Positions 44,186 through 53,689 of a DNA stretch of 64,000 nt are shown in pieces. The position numbers were made by a program, and so were the translations under genes. Each line of letters opens with the position of its first letter. Position 1 is the stretch's first letter. The notes beneath the pieces are model-generated. The model searched no databases. It saw only the letters and a program-made list of their open reading frames with translations, and had not been told where the DNA came from. This DNA comes from Adiantum capillus-veneris (taxonomy: Eukaryota; Streptophyta; Polypodiopsida; Polypodiales; Pteridaceae): the NCBI GenBank assembly GCA_014529385.2, contig CM043942.1, forward strand, positions 51,214,774 to 51,278,773, given 5' to 3'.

Positions 44186-44925
44186 AGTCTATCGCGATAG
44201 ACTTGAATTTACAATTAGACAAGTAAAATTTTGATTTTGGCTTCATGAGGAGTTCTAACAAGGAATATTAACCACCATTATCAAATCAAAGTGCAAAAGG
44301 GATCTCTTTTGGCCAAATAACCTAGTCTATCGCGATAGACTTGCTACTACAATATTTGGGGGAAAGACTTTTCAAAATTTTCACAAAACAGACTTGGGAA
44401 AGCACATGAAGGCAATACACCAAATTTGGTGACAGGATGGACTCATATGGCAAGCCGAGAAAGACATGACGACAACTCAGAGTCAGAACAGGACATCTCA
44501 AGGGCAGACAGTTAAAATTCACATGTGAGAGGTCAAGAAACCTTACATCAACTTGGAGAAGGTAGACAAATGATCACAGAGCCAAAAAATGACAAATTGA
44601 CACTGAGTACCAGTCTATCGCGATAGACTAAGCAGAGGGATACTAGGCCATCTAACCAAAAATTTGAATTAACAGTTGGATTCAACATGATGCAAAAAGA
44701 CTACCCACTAAGTTTGAGCCCAAAACAACACAAAATGAAGGAGATAGACCAACATCTCCTTGGAAGGAATGTGGAAAAAATGGGAGTTGATCCAAAAAGG
44801 GGTCACTTGACATTTGAGGTGAAAATGGGATCAGATCATGTGCAAGGTATGAGAAACCAATTGGTGGAGGCACAACTGCAAAATAGGACCCTTGTCAAAA
44901 GATGGCTAGTCTATCGCGATAGACT
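44186..44925. repeat. Four 18-bp palindromes, AGTCTATCGCGATAGACT, in the D 3' region
   Basis: Exact copies lie at 44186-44203, 44324-44341, 44612-44629 and 44908-44925. Start-to-start distances are 138, 288 and 296 bp. The units again share flanking phrases with the leader, for example ATTTCAAGGCATTT near 45008 and 32936. The array sits between pol and the accessory ORFs. Confidence 0.95.
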
Positions 44926-45154
44926 GAGCAAAAGTTGCAAATAAACTGATTTTCAATTTGGGATTATAGAGTGACCTTACATGCCCTATGAACATACACC
45001 ACACAAAATTTCAAGGCATTTGGACTTGTTCTCCTTCACCAACAACATTAATTTGAAGCCGTCAGAGTCGCACAATGGAAGAGCTTGTCTATCTGCTAAC
45101 ATTTTACCTTAACTCATCTTGGGACTAAGAAGGCTCATCTAGATGCATGATTAA

Positions 45155-46219
45155 GTGGTAATCAATTTAGAAGAGAAGTACTATGTTTGTACATTAACTG
45201 TTAATTGTGAATACAGGATCCATGGATGCTTCTCTGGGGAAAAGAAAAGGCAAGAACCAACGGAAGGTGCAATACCCTATGCACTTCTACCCAATTCACT
45301 AAAGCCAGCGGCCACCTGGATACTTGCAGACGTGCAACAGGCAGCAGCCTTTCAGATCTATCAAGGTTCATATGTGGATGACAAAAGAAATTTAGTGGAT
45401 ACAGTGATGATCCCCAAGGAGGCAGAAAATTACTTGAAAAGATCACCGCAAAGGTCATGGCTCAAAAAAGTTGGCTTATGGAACTTTGTATCACTACCAC
45501 CAGTAGGGATAGATTTCAAGAGGGTACAACACCTAATTGAGACTATCCAAGAAGATGGAACTTGCAGAGTGGCAGGCATGGATAATGAAGTGATGGAGAT
45601 CCAGATCACCAAAGAAATCATCAAGGAGGCATTGAAATTGTCTGATCAAGGAGCCAACATGAGAGAAAGAAGGAAAAACCTCACAGTCTACTTGCAAAAG
45701 TCCAAACTACCATCTTTTGAACTCATAGCAAACCCGGAAGTAAGAGAACTGACACAGATCTATAGTCAGTGTTTGTTGAGCTACAGCAAAAGACCGCCAA
45801 GATACACTACACCACACGGGAGCATCTCAACCACACTGACATGGGCTATGGGAATGACCCATGAGTTCTATATAGATCACGCATCATATCTGTTTGAAGA
45901 AGTGACAAAGCTAAGGCAGGACAAGCCAAATTACATTGCAGGAGGAGAAGTCCTCACCAGAATCATATACCAGGCCATAGGCGCGGCAGATCAGCTACCA
46001 CCTGCTCCCCATCAAAACGATTGGCTGGTGTTAAGAGAGAATATCGAAGACAGATCACAAAGGAAAGTACCGGCCTCTATTAACACCATTGGAGGACGCA
46101 GGCTGGAAAGAGTAACAAGAAGTGCACAAGAAAAGATGGAAGAAGAAAGAAGAACTGAAGAGGAAGATGTCCGACTAAAGAAGCGGAAATGGAAAACAAC
46201 ACCAGGTTGCAGAAGATAG
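45155..46219 (+). CDS. Element D accessory ORF 1
   Basis: A 354-residue open frame (an upstream in-frame start is uncertain; it does not begin with ATG). The central part reads LWNFVSLPPVGIDFKRVQHL, then TIQEDGTCRVAG, QITKEIIKEALKLSDQG and SYSKRPPRYTTPHGSIS, ending with a highly charged Arg/Glu helix (MEEERRTEEEDVRLKKRKW). A relic of the same protein lies at 17946-19110. The pattern recalls plant transposon-associated ORFs found downstream of pol, but I cannot name a family with certainty. Role unknown. It overlaps the next ORF by about 30 bp in a different frame. Confidence 0.75.
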   Translation: MVINLEEKYYVCTLTVNCEYRIHGCFSGEKKRQEPTEGAIPYALLPNSLKPAATWILADVQQAAAFQIYQGSYVDDKRNLVDTVMIPKEAENYLKRSPQRSWLKKVGLWNFVSLPPVGIDFKRVQHLIETIQEDGTCRVAGMDNEVMEIQITKEIIKEALKLSDQGANMRERRKNLTVYLQKSKLPSFELIANPEVRELTQIYSQCLLSYSKRPPRYTTPHGSISTTLTWAMGMTHEFYIDHASYLFEEVTKLRQDKPNYIAGGEVLTRIIYQAIGAADQLPPAPHQNDWLVLRENIEDRSQRKVPASINTIGGRRLERVTRSAQEKMEEERRTEEEDVRLKKRKWKTTPGCRR

Positions 46220-48108
46220 TAAAAATGGAAAGGATGCTAGAAGGATTTGTTCTAGAGAGATCTCTACGAGGCGATGTAGGCGCCACTTGGAAACCTTCTA
46301 GTAGCACTTACACACTGAGAACGAAGAATAAAAACAACCCAGCTTTTGAGTTGGACTGGTTCGAGAGGTACATCCAAGAAAGAAATGCTAGGGACGAACC
46401 AGAATTGCTACTAGAAAAGGAGGATCTCCAAACTTTGAGAGATCAGTTGAGGCCAACTTCACGAGATCAGGAAACACCACCACCATCTCCAAGGCCAGAG
46501 ACAAGTGAGAGGCAATCTACCCCACCTGCTGACTCTCCTTTGCACTCAGAAAGCTCACATCGTGATGAGAGAGTTCATACACCACCCAGTGAAGAAGAAG
46601 AAGAAGAAAGAACAGATGGTCACCCAAACACTGGAACCATATCACAAATCGATAAAGGCAAGAAAAAGGAGGTGGATCAGACAAAAGATAAAGCTTCCTC
46701 CTCTCAAGAAATTGAGCTGGAAGCTACTATAGATGAAGATTTGCAGTCAATGGAGACAATACTAAACCGAACAAGACTGCACAGTCAATGGTTAGCTGAT
46801 CAGAACAGGTCCAACAAAACGAAGTTAGAAAAAACCCATCAAGAAGTTATGAGACTGCAGGAGCAAAGAGATGATACTCTAAAATTGATCAGCATCAGAG
46901 ATGCTGAGATCTTGGGAATCAAAAGCACGGTAAATCTCCTCAAAGACAATTTACAGGAGTTTGAAGATTTCAATGCCATTTGTGAAGATACAATCAACGT
47001 ATTCCTTGAAGATGTCAGTGACAAAGATGAACACATCCATAAGTTGGAAAAAGAAAAGCAAGATGCGCTGGAGACAGTCAAAAGTTTGCAAGTCGTCATC
47101 GATGACTTACAAATTGAAGTCAAAGATTTGAGGGCAGTAACAGATATACAAGCAAGGGAAATCGAACGAGGTAAGAAACAAAAAACGTCGCTACCAACAA
47201 CACCGGTAGTCCACCCACAAGAAGAAGTGGCTGCACTGAAGAGGGAGCTGGAGTTGGAAAGAAAACAGCGCTTAATGATAGCCGAAAGTGCTCTTAGAGC
47301 AGAGGATCAACTACAAAGGCAAAGTTCAGACTTACAAAGTGAACAGCAACAAGGACCAGCTCCTGACAGTGACATGGAAAGCATTGTTTCCAAATCACTC
47401 AGGGAAGAAAATGAAAACTTTCACATCAGGGTAAAGCAGTTAGAGGAGTCTGCAGCTCAAAAAGAGATGGAATTTCAAGCTCTCCAAATCAATAGTAGAA
47501 CAATGGCTGCGCAAATCGCAAGTCTTCAAACTGCAAGGCAACACCAAGGACAGGTACGAGTGCACTTGGAGCAAGCAGCCACGGATTTGGCTGGACTCGC
47601 CGAAGTATATGGGGGTCAAGATGACTACCAGGGAGAATCAGATGATCAGGAAGCCCCAGATACACAAACTGATCAAACTAGCTCCAAAGACAAAGAAATA
47701 GATGAAGATTCGGTCACGAGATTGGAAGAGCAGAGGCTGGCCGAGCAAATGGAAAAACAATTAGAGATGATATGGTACAAGGCAATGCAACTAGAAAAGG
47801 AGATGCTACAAGGGCTCTCCAGATCATGCAAAACAGCAGCAAAGCTACGGGAGGAATGGAATGCCCCTATGTTACCCTATGCTCTGCTGAAATACGAATC
47901 TCTAACACATCAACGGCAGCTCGCAAAAGAAGAACAAGTGTCAGTGTTTGAAGGAGAATTACAGGATCGGGAACAGCAAAACAGAATAGTAGACAGCAAG
48001 CCAAAGTGGAGGCGTCAATGGCTCTTGGATCATCCTAATAACCTGATCCACTTAGTCAACGCACCGCCTGAGCTGAGGAATGACATAACTTTTTGCCCAA
48101 CTCCCTGA
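46189..48108 (+). CDS. Element D accessory ORF 2, long coiled-coil protein
   Basis: A 639-residue open frame starting at ATG 46189. Residues about 85-150 are Pro/Ser/Glu-rich and disordered (TPPPSPRPETSERQSTPP, EEEEEERTDG). Residues about 185-330 and 345-470 are long heptad-like coiled coils (LEKEKQDALETVKSLQVVID, ALKRELELERKQRLMIAESA). The C-terminal 110 residues (LREEWNAPMLPYALLKYESL) look globular. No signal peptide or membrane segment. Such proteins could form scaffolds or bind gag; that is inference. The remaining 48109-48650 has further short coding-like text (GSYMVKTLQGAIAEFGGSP). Confidence 0.78.
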   Translation: MENNTRLQKIVKMERMLEGFVLERSLRGDVGATWKPSSSTYTLRTKNKNNPAFELDWFERYIQERNARDEPELLLEKEDLQTLRDQLRPTSRDQETPPPSPRPETSERQSTPPADSPLHSESSHRDERVHTPPSEEEEEERTDGHPNTGTISQIDKGKKKEVDQTKDKASSSQEIELEATIDEDLQSMETILNRTRLHSQWLADQNRSNKTKLEKTHQEVMRLQEQRDDTLKLISIRDAEILGIKSTVNLLKDNLQEFEDFNAICEDTINVFLEDVSDKDEHIHKLEKEKQDALETVKSLQVVIDDLQIEVKDLRAVTDIQAREIERGKKQKTSLPTTPVVHPQEEVAALKRELELERKQRLMIAESALRAEDQLQRQSSDLQSEQQQGPAPDSDMESIVSKSLREENENFHIRVKQLEESAAQKEMEFQALQINSRTMAAQIASLQTARQHQGQVRVHLEQAATDLAGLAEVYGGQDDYQGESDDQEAPDTQTDQTSSKDKEIDEDSVTRLEEQRLAEQMEKQLEMIWYKAMQLEKEMLQGLSRSCKTAAKLREEWNAPMLPYALLKYESLTHQRQLAKEEQVSVFEGELQDREQQNRIVDSKPKWRRQWLLDHPNNLIHLVNAPPELRNDITFCPTP

Positions 48109-48635
48109 ACATACACCTACAGCCAACATAAAGCACTACAAAGCAGAAATCCGACATGGCTAAATTATCCAGTATTGCCAGGGCCTGCAGAGGGAGAGAG
48201 AATATCCGGTTCTTACATGGTGAAAACCCTTCAGGGAGCCATTGCAGAATTCGGAGGCTCTCCCGACCTATCCTGCAAGATGCTATGTAAAATAGCTCAA
48301 ACCTTTTTGGCCTGTCTCACAGTCTTCTCAGAAAGCTGGACTTCAGAGTATATGGATACCGAAAGAAGCATCTCATAGCTGTCATACAATCTAAGTGGGC
48401 CACCCACAGAGCCAGTATTGTATGCCTATTTCAGACGGCTAATGTTTCTGCCAAGATACCATCTCCAAACCTTCGAAGAAGCATTTTACACAGGCTTCTT
48501 CATGTACAAGTCCAAAATTTTTGGCCCATTAATGGCAAGCGAGTCTATGCGATATGATGCGTTTCTACATCAAATCAACCAAGAAGGATGACAACGACAC
48601 TGAAGACAAAGACGATCATGTCATGGTAGACATGA

Positions 48636-48651
48636 ATTAGGAGGGGGGGAG
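48636..48651 (+). other. Element D polypurine tract
   Basis: A purine-only run, AGGAGGGGGGGAG, directly precedes the TG of the 3' LTR, where plus-strand DNA synthesis is primed. Confidence 0.85.
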
Positions 48652-49574
48652 TGTTGGAGCCCATTTTTCCAACTGTTGTAATGAGGCCATCTTGTAAAGC
48701 ATATCAAATTCCCATTTTATGTCAAAGACGTCTTATCATTTTGATCCATTTGTCTGGGTCATGTAAAGATTAATCAGTTAGTCAGTACTCAGATTTGTTC
48801 CCACTTTGTAATAATGAGTAAGAGAATCCCATGTACATTTTTGAGCTAAGGTGACTAAAGTATAAAAGTCACCTTAGAATCATTTTGCAATAACATTGTT
48901 TTTTAATATTAATCCTATGTCGTACGAGTCTGAGAGAGAGAGAGAGAGAGAGAGATTCTTATCCTCTTCGCTAGGCATTCTCCCTCACCGGATTCACGAC
49001 GTGACTACACCATCGTGGTAGTCTCTCCGAGAGCTACGCGCCCACGCCACGCATTCACATTTTTGAGCTGTTCGCGATCGATCCTTCCTCGAGCTTGTTT
49101 TGTTTGTAAGTAGCACAAACAATGTCTGTTTTCAACAATCAAGTGCTTTATGGAATGAGAAAGAGATTAGCTACACATAGATACTCATGAACTTAAGTTT
49201 CGCCCACTTTTGGATTATGACCTGTTAGTCTATCGCGACTGTATTCGAGATAACTAGGGTTCAAATCTGGTGAGATTAGACTTATAAGTAAGTATATCCT
49301 AGTGAGAGGATGGTGCCTACAAGTTTTGATGCGATTCCGAGTTCATTGGAAGTGTAAACGGTGTTGTGAGCGGTTAGGGATAGAGTGGGTTGCATTCTTC
49401 CAGGGTTAGTGATTGATGCATCATAAAAGTGTGTATGTGTAGATTGGTCTCAGCCTGACAAGATAACGAGATTTCCTACGTGCACCTACGGGTTAGTCGT
49501 GTCATCGGATGATAAGTATGTTGTCTGTGTCGTGCTTGTGAGTATGAACAGGGGAGTAGTTAAGCCCTAAAACA
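48652..49574 (+). repeat. Element D 3' LTR
   Basis: About 923 bp, from TGTTGGAGCCCA to CCCTAAAACA. A TATAAAAG box lies at about 48861-48868 and an AG microsatellite at 48931-48954. The last 569 bp align with the 5' LTR. The half palindrome AGTCTATCGCG lies at 49227. Chromovirus C coding resumes a few bases after it. Confidence 0.92.
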
Positions 49575-49591
49575 TCGGGATTTGCAAACAA

Positions 49592-50165
49592 CTAGTGGTC
49601 ACGCAATAACTCAAAGACAATATGCAGGTGATTTTTGTGTTCATGCTCATCATGCCTAAAAATCAAAATGTCATCAAAGAACACAATAACAAAGTCTTGA
49701 TAATCAAGAAATATTTTGTTCATCATCCTAGCAAATGTGGCAGGTGCATTTGTGAGACCAAACGGTAAAACAATAAACTCATAATGACCAGACTGGGTAC
49801 GAAATGCAGTTTTAAAAATATCATTAGGGTGCATACGGATCTGATGGTATCCTGATTTCAAGTCAATTTTGCTAAACAGTTTGGCTCCTCGTAAGCGATC
49901 TAGGAGATCGTCTATACGTGGGATGGGATAGCGGTTTTTGACAGTAACCTTGTTTAATGCACGGTAGTCTATGCACATGCGAAAAGTTTTGTTTTTCTTT
50001 TGGACTAGGAGAACTGGTGCACCAAAAGGGGATGCACTAGGACGGATGAGGCCCTTATCTAGGAGTTCGGTGATTTGTTTTTGGATTTCTTATTGGTGCA
50101 AGGGACTGTGTCTATATGGTGCTCTGTGTGGAGGTTGTGAGCCTGGAAAAATTTCAATTTTATGA
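49592..50165 (-). pseudogene. Chromovirus C reverse transcriptase, part right of D
   Basis: The minus strand shows [75 protein letters not shown] and [10 protein letters not shown] (catalytic box), ending at ELLRDHQLFANP next to D. This is a typical chromovirus RT. The remaining RT continues left of D at 31190. Broken by the insertion and elsewhere. Confidence 0.92.
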
Positions 50166-50799
50166 TCTAATTCACCACGAGAGGGTGGGAGGTGAGGGGG
50201 GTAATCATCCACAAAGCAATCATTATACTGTGAGAGGAAACCTTACGTGTGTGAGAGAAAGATGATTGTGTGTGCTCCACTTCAGTAACAAATATCATGT
50301 ATGCTTTGTCATCCTTTCGTAGTGCACGTTTTGCTTGTGTGTGGGATATCAAGGGAAACATAGCAAGTGATGCAGCAGTAGAAAGTGAAATAGATTTGCC
50401 ATTGAAAGTGAAATTCATTGTGTGTGTGCGATAGTCAATTTGTGGATTATGTTAGTGTCGAAATGGCATGCCCAAAATGATATCGGTGGATTGCAATGGT
50501 GCAATTAAAAAATCACGTTGTTCTGTGTAATCACCAATGGTAATTGTGAGAGATTTAATTTCACGTGTGCCATTGTACTTAGTTCCTTGAAAAGCACATT
50601 TAACTTTGTATGCAGATGGTGTGGTGGTTAAATTCAATTTTCTTACCAATTTTTCAGAAATAAAGTCGTGTGAACTACCATCATCATGTAAAATAGACAC
50701 GCTTGAATCTTGAATTTTTCCTATTTGACGGAGCAAGGCATGAATTGAAATTGGCTTACCTGGTAGGTGAGGTGGTGTTGCAGCTGTCCAATCAGCCAT
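50166..50799 (-). pseudogene. Chromovirus C protease
   Basis: The minus strand shows ISIHALLRQIGKIQDSSVSI, LHDDGSSHDFISEKLVRKLN (retropepsin active-site region), ITIGDYTEQRDFLIAPLQ and TDIILGMPF. The domain lies between the gag knuckle and RT, the usual gypsy position, in contrast to D and E1. It cleaves the polyprotein. Broken. Confidence 0.85.
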
Positions 50800-51575
50800 G
50801 TCATCGTCTAGGGGTTCTGATGCATCTTCGATGTTGTGTATGCGAGCTGTGGGTTGGCGAGGTCCGGGTGGCCGATTGTTGGTGCAGTTGGCTTCAACAT
50901 GGCCGTATTGGCGGCATTTGAAGCACCGAACACCATTACGACATGCTGGGGAATTGGGATATGTGTTTGAAATTTGAGGTGCAGTTGCAGTAAAAACACG
51001 GGAATGGTGATGATGCAGTATGCCTCTGCAATATATTCGCGCACAGAGTTGTTCCTCTTCTTTTGATTGAGCCTAAACCTCACGCTCTTTTTTCACGATA
51101 ATTGTGTCGCCTATGTCAAGGAGGTAGCACCGATTGTTAACAGAGAATCCCGATTCTTCTAATTACTTCCTCAAAACTCCACCATTCAAAAAATCTTGTT
51201 CAATGTCTCCTGTTTCTTTAAATCTCTATGCATAGACTAAGTATTATAATTATATATGGGGGATGCTTAATACATTGTAAGTAAACGCTTAAACAAGTTA
51301 ATTCTATTGAGTTTCATACTTAATTATTCTTCAATCATCTTTTAATTCCATGATAATTCGTGTTGATTATTTTATTTATTTTAAACTTCAAGCAAGGTTT
51401 GTTTTAATTGAATTATATAACGATGTTTAGACACTTGTCGAAATAAAAAATTGATACCAATGATACTAATAAGATAAGTAAGGCAAACTTAGCTGTGGGA
51501 TTGATTGGTCATGAATCTCCTCGCATGCTCGTATCTAGCACTATCAAGAGCATTTTAATCTGGCTCTGATACCAC
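50800..51575 (-). pseudogene. Chromovirus C gag remnant, knuckle and primer site
   Basis: A CCHC knuckle, CFKCRQYGHVEANC, lies at about 50930-50885 on the minus strand, followed by PR. Toward the LTR only a short gag-like stretch remains (51083-50950), and the rest to 51556 has no coding signal. The primer site TGGTATCAGAGCCA (minus strand, about 51574-51561) is an exact match to the tRNA-iMet type. Confidence 0.8.
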
Positions 51576-52200
51576 TGCTACAGACGGGGGCGTGGCTGCC
51601 CTGCAAAATACTCAAAAGAACACGCTGCAATCCATGAAAAAGCACAAATCAACATACCTCGAATCACACAACGCATAATCCAAGTTGTACACGAGCAGAG
51701 ACAGAAAGAGAGTGTGATAGAACGAGAGAGCACGTGTAGGCGCACCACCTAGAGCAGAGTGCTACGCCGGCATGGCAAGAGAGAAGAGAAGAATAACACA
51801 GACACTGGGTACAATCTCCCCCCGTGCAAGAGTGACCATGTCCCTCTTGCACGTATTTAATTTATAGAGAAGTTCATGCTCAAAATTGAGTTACATCCAA
51901 TTCACACTTGGGCATAAAATAGTCATGGCTCATAAAGAGCTCAATGTAACAATTAATAGCTGTCTACATCTCAACTTATAACTAAACCATAAATACTAAG
52001 GCTTGCCACAGAAATCCACTGGTGGCAATTTTATTCCAAATAACTGCTATCGCTTTATTGTCCAGCACGTGCCAATCACTGATCTGCTCACACAACACCC
52101 AGCAAGTGATCATATTCCACAATTCAAATCAACATTGCAATGCTTCATCAGAATATCAAATATTTCACAAATATATCATCAAAATATCAATTCCATTACA
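51576..52200 (-). repeat. Chromovirus C 5' LTR
   Basis: About 625 bp, with about 10 substitutions and one indel relative to 28881-29506. On the minus strand it begins TGTAATGGAATTG and ends TGTAGCA one base before the primer site. A TATAAATTAAATA box lies near 51853-51867. Confidence 0.92.
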
Positions 52201-52205
52201 TTCTT
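52201..52205. repeat. Target-site duplication of chromovirus C, right copy
   Basis: TTCTT, identical to 28876-28880. Sequence of element B continues directly after it. Confidence 0.85.
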
Positions 52206-52385
52206 GGACGTAGTGTGATCTAAAAAAATTCAATTTTCTATGTGCTCAAGATGGCATTCTTATCAAGTAAAGATTGGTGAAGGCATAACCGAGGTGTATC
52301 CATTGGAGTGTACATTTGTTGGGGTGTCCATGGTAGCTTCTTCATCACCTTGGTCTTCCCAGTCCACTATGAGCTCCACAGAGGG

Positions 52386-52641
52386 TATTAAAGTAACAGC
52401 ATCTCAAGTGAATAGCCCAATGTGATCCCAATATTTATTTTGGCTTTAGGTATTTATTTTACTTATTTGTCAATTCTTGGGTGGGGCAATTTAAGAAGGT
52501 GCGTATATAAGCACCACCTTGCCCCCATTGTAAATCATCAATTCACTGCCAAGGTTGGTTGGTTCACCAGTATTTCTCTCTGTTTCCCTTTCTCGTGTGT
52601 TCTCCCCATTGTTTTATGCTTCCGCATCGTTGACTTTGACA
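52386..52641 (+). repeat. Element B 3' LTR
   Basis: Matches 27331-27578 with about 30 differences by hand count. CCACAGAGGG just before it is a plausible polypurine tract. It carries the same TATATAAG box (about 52505) and ends GACTTTGACA. Confidence 0.75.
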
Positions 52642-52793
52642 GACGCCACCCTCTATTCTGTGAGTCAAGAATGTAGTACCCCTACGTTTGAGCAAATGAT
52701 TCTCTGCCAACACCTCCCCTCCACACTATCTCGCATGGGCAGCTTCAAATGGGATCCACGGTTGAGGTGATTCGGACCGCTAGATGCACATTT

Positions 52794-53035
52794 GTAAATT
52801 CGGGACATTTGGTAAAATCGGGGAGAAAAGTAAATTCGGGTAGGCTTGTGAATTCGGGGCGGTCCGCACCCATATCTTGAACCCGCGACCTCCCCACTAC
52901 GAGCCATGAGCACTAACCACTACGCCCGCATGCGTTTGTTGAAATATAGGTGATTCTAGTATGTCATATTGTAAATGTGGACCGAGTAGTAAATTCGGGG
53001 CAAATTTGTAAATTCTGGCAGACTAGTAAATTCGG
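52794..53035 (-). mobile_element. SINE-like unit with tRNA-type head and GTAAATTCGGG repeats
   Basis: On the minus strand, GCGTAGTGGTTAG (52925-52913) matches a polymerase III A box and GGTTCAAGAT (52882-52873) a B box, with tRNA-like spacing. About six diverged copies of GTAAATTCGGG (plus strand) flank the head at 52794-52860 and 52988-53035. This fits a tRNA-derived SINE or a decayed tRNA pseudogene. I cannot fix the ends or see target duplications. Confidence 0.45.
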
Positions 53036-53572
53036 AAAAAATGTCGAATCTGACGGTCCACGATTGGCGCGCCCTACGTTTTCCTCCTCCACCATTGATC
53101 CCATTTGACCATGCCCGTGTGATATAGTGATGAGGCCCGCCCCCCACAAGCTCTCTGTCACCACCTTCCACAAGCTCTCTATCACCACCTTTTCAGCGAG
53201 GAATACAGAGATTGCAGATTGAACTTAGATCAGTGGTGTGCAATCGCTGGAGTCGAACCAGCACGCTAACGTTCATTGGATGCCAAAAATGTAGAAAACC
53301 AAATTAAAAATTACCATCGCCTCTTGTGAACAAGGGGGAGGCGGCACTTGAAAAAGAGAACGGGTGTCGTCGGCTTCGTCTGAATCTGCCCTAAAAATCG
53401 ATACTTACAAAGATGCTATTGCATCTAATTTTTCAACACTCAACTATCTCTACTTCTTCCTCTGTGCAAAGCATGCCTCACCTAGCCCCCCTTGGAAGGT
53501 ATGCCATGGCGCTGCTACAATTTCCTAAGCACTCATCCCCTCGCAAATTGCTGATTGTTTGTCCTCAAGGTG

Positions 53573-53576
<4 letters not shown>
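53036..53576. other. Unassigned spacer
   Basis: No supported gene. It holds a short direct repeat (CACAAGCTCTCTGTCACCACC near 53146 and its near-copy 24 bp later, first copy shortened here to its core) and a tRNA T-arm-like phrase at about 53240. Nothing else stands out. Confidence 0.4.

Positions 53577-53660
<84 letters not shown>
53577..53660. repeat. (AG)42 microsatellite
   Basis: An uninterrupted AG repeat of about 84 bp. The open frame across it encodes Arg-Glu repeats and is not a gene. Confidence 0.97.
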
Positions 53661-53665
<5 letters not shown>

Positions 53666-53689
53666 AATGAAAATGAAATAAAATGTTAT

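Larger units (their letters stand above)
31202..49574 (+). mobile_element. D: large Ty3/gypsy element with accessory ORFs, inserted in chromovirus C
   Basis: About 18.4 kb, plus strand. Parts in order: 5' LTR (part, 31202-31769), primer site (31771), leader with palindromes (about 31790-33430), gag (33430-35700), long linker (35700-37500), RT and RNase H (37467-39436), duplicated zinc modules and integrase (39449-41040), retropepsin-like domain (about 41340-41660), non-coding 3' region with palindromes (42389-45154), two accessory ORFs (45155-48108), polypurine tract (48636-48651) and 3' LTR (48652-49574). There is no chromodomain. The primer site suggests the Tat/Athila side of gypsy, but the protease position and zinc duplication are not standard. 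It retains long ORFs but is broken (several interruptions). LTR divergence is about 3 percent by hand count. Confidence 0.9.
28881..52200 (-). mobile_element. C: Ty3/gypsy chromovirus, minus strand, broken, interrupted by element D
   Basis: Two closely similar LTRs (51576-52200 as the 5' LTR and 28881-29506 as the 3' LTR) lie in exact TTCTT target duplications. On the minus strand the order is primer site, gag knuckle, protease, RT (right of D), then rest of RT, RNase H, integrase and chromodomain (left of D). D (31202-49574) sits within the RT coding region. The chromodomain makes this a chromovirus. LTR divergence is about 1.6 percent by hand count (about 10 substitutions and one indel in 625 bp), so it is young on that measure. 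Broken, with several interruptions besides the D insertion. Confidence 0.92.
27331..52641 (+). mobile_element. B: short non-autonomous LTR element, host of the nest
   Basis: Two similar LTRs (27331-27578 and 52386-52641) bracket the nest. Without the inserted chromovirus the element is only about 2 kb: LTR, primer site, a small ORF region with a zinc knuckle (27579-28880), a short tail (52206-52385) and LTR. I see no RT, RNase H or integrase, so it would have depended on other elements. GATGC at 27326-27330 and GACGC at 52642-52646 may be target duplications with one mismatch. LTR divergence is about 12 percent by hand count, the oldest of the nest, as expected for the outermost layer. Decayed. 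Confidence 0.7.

Noticed and set aside
32536-44925. CRISPR-like array from the regularly spaced palindromes
   Set aside because: Spacing is about 300 bp, with partly related spacers, inside a plant LTR element; no cas genes and the repeat is too short.
53235-53260. tRNA gene suggested by a T-arm-like phrase (GGTTCGACTCC on the minus strand)
   Set aside because: No matching acceptor stem, D arm or anticodon arm at the right distance; at most a fragment.
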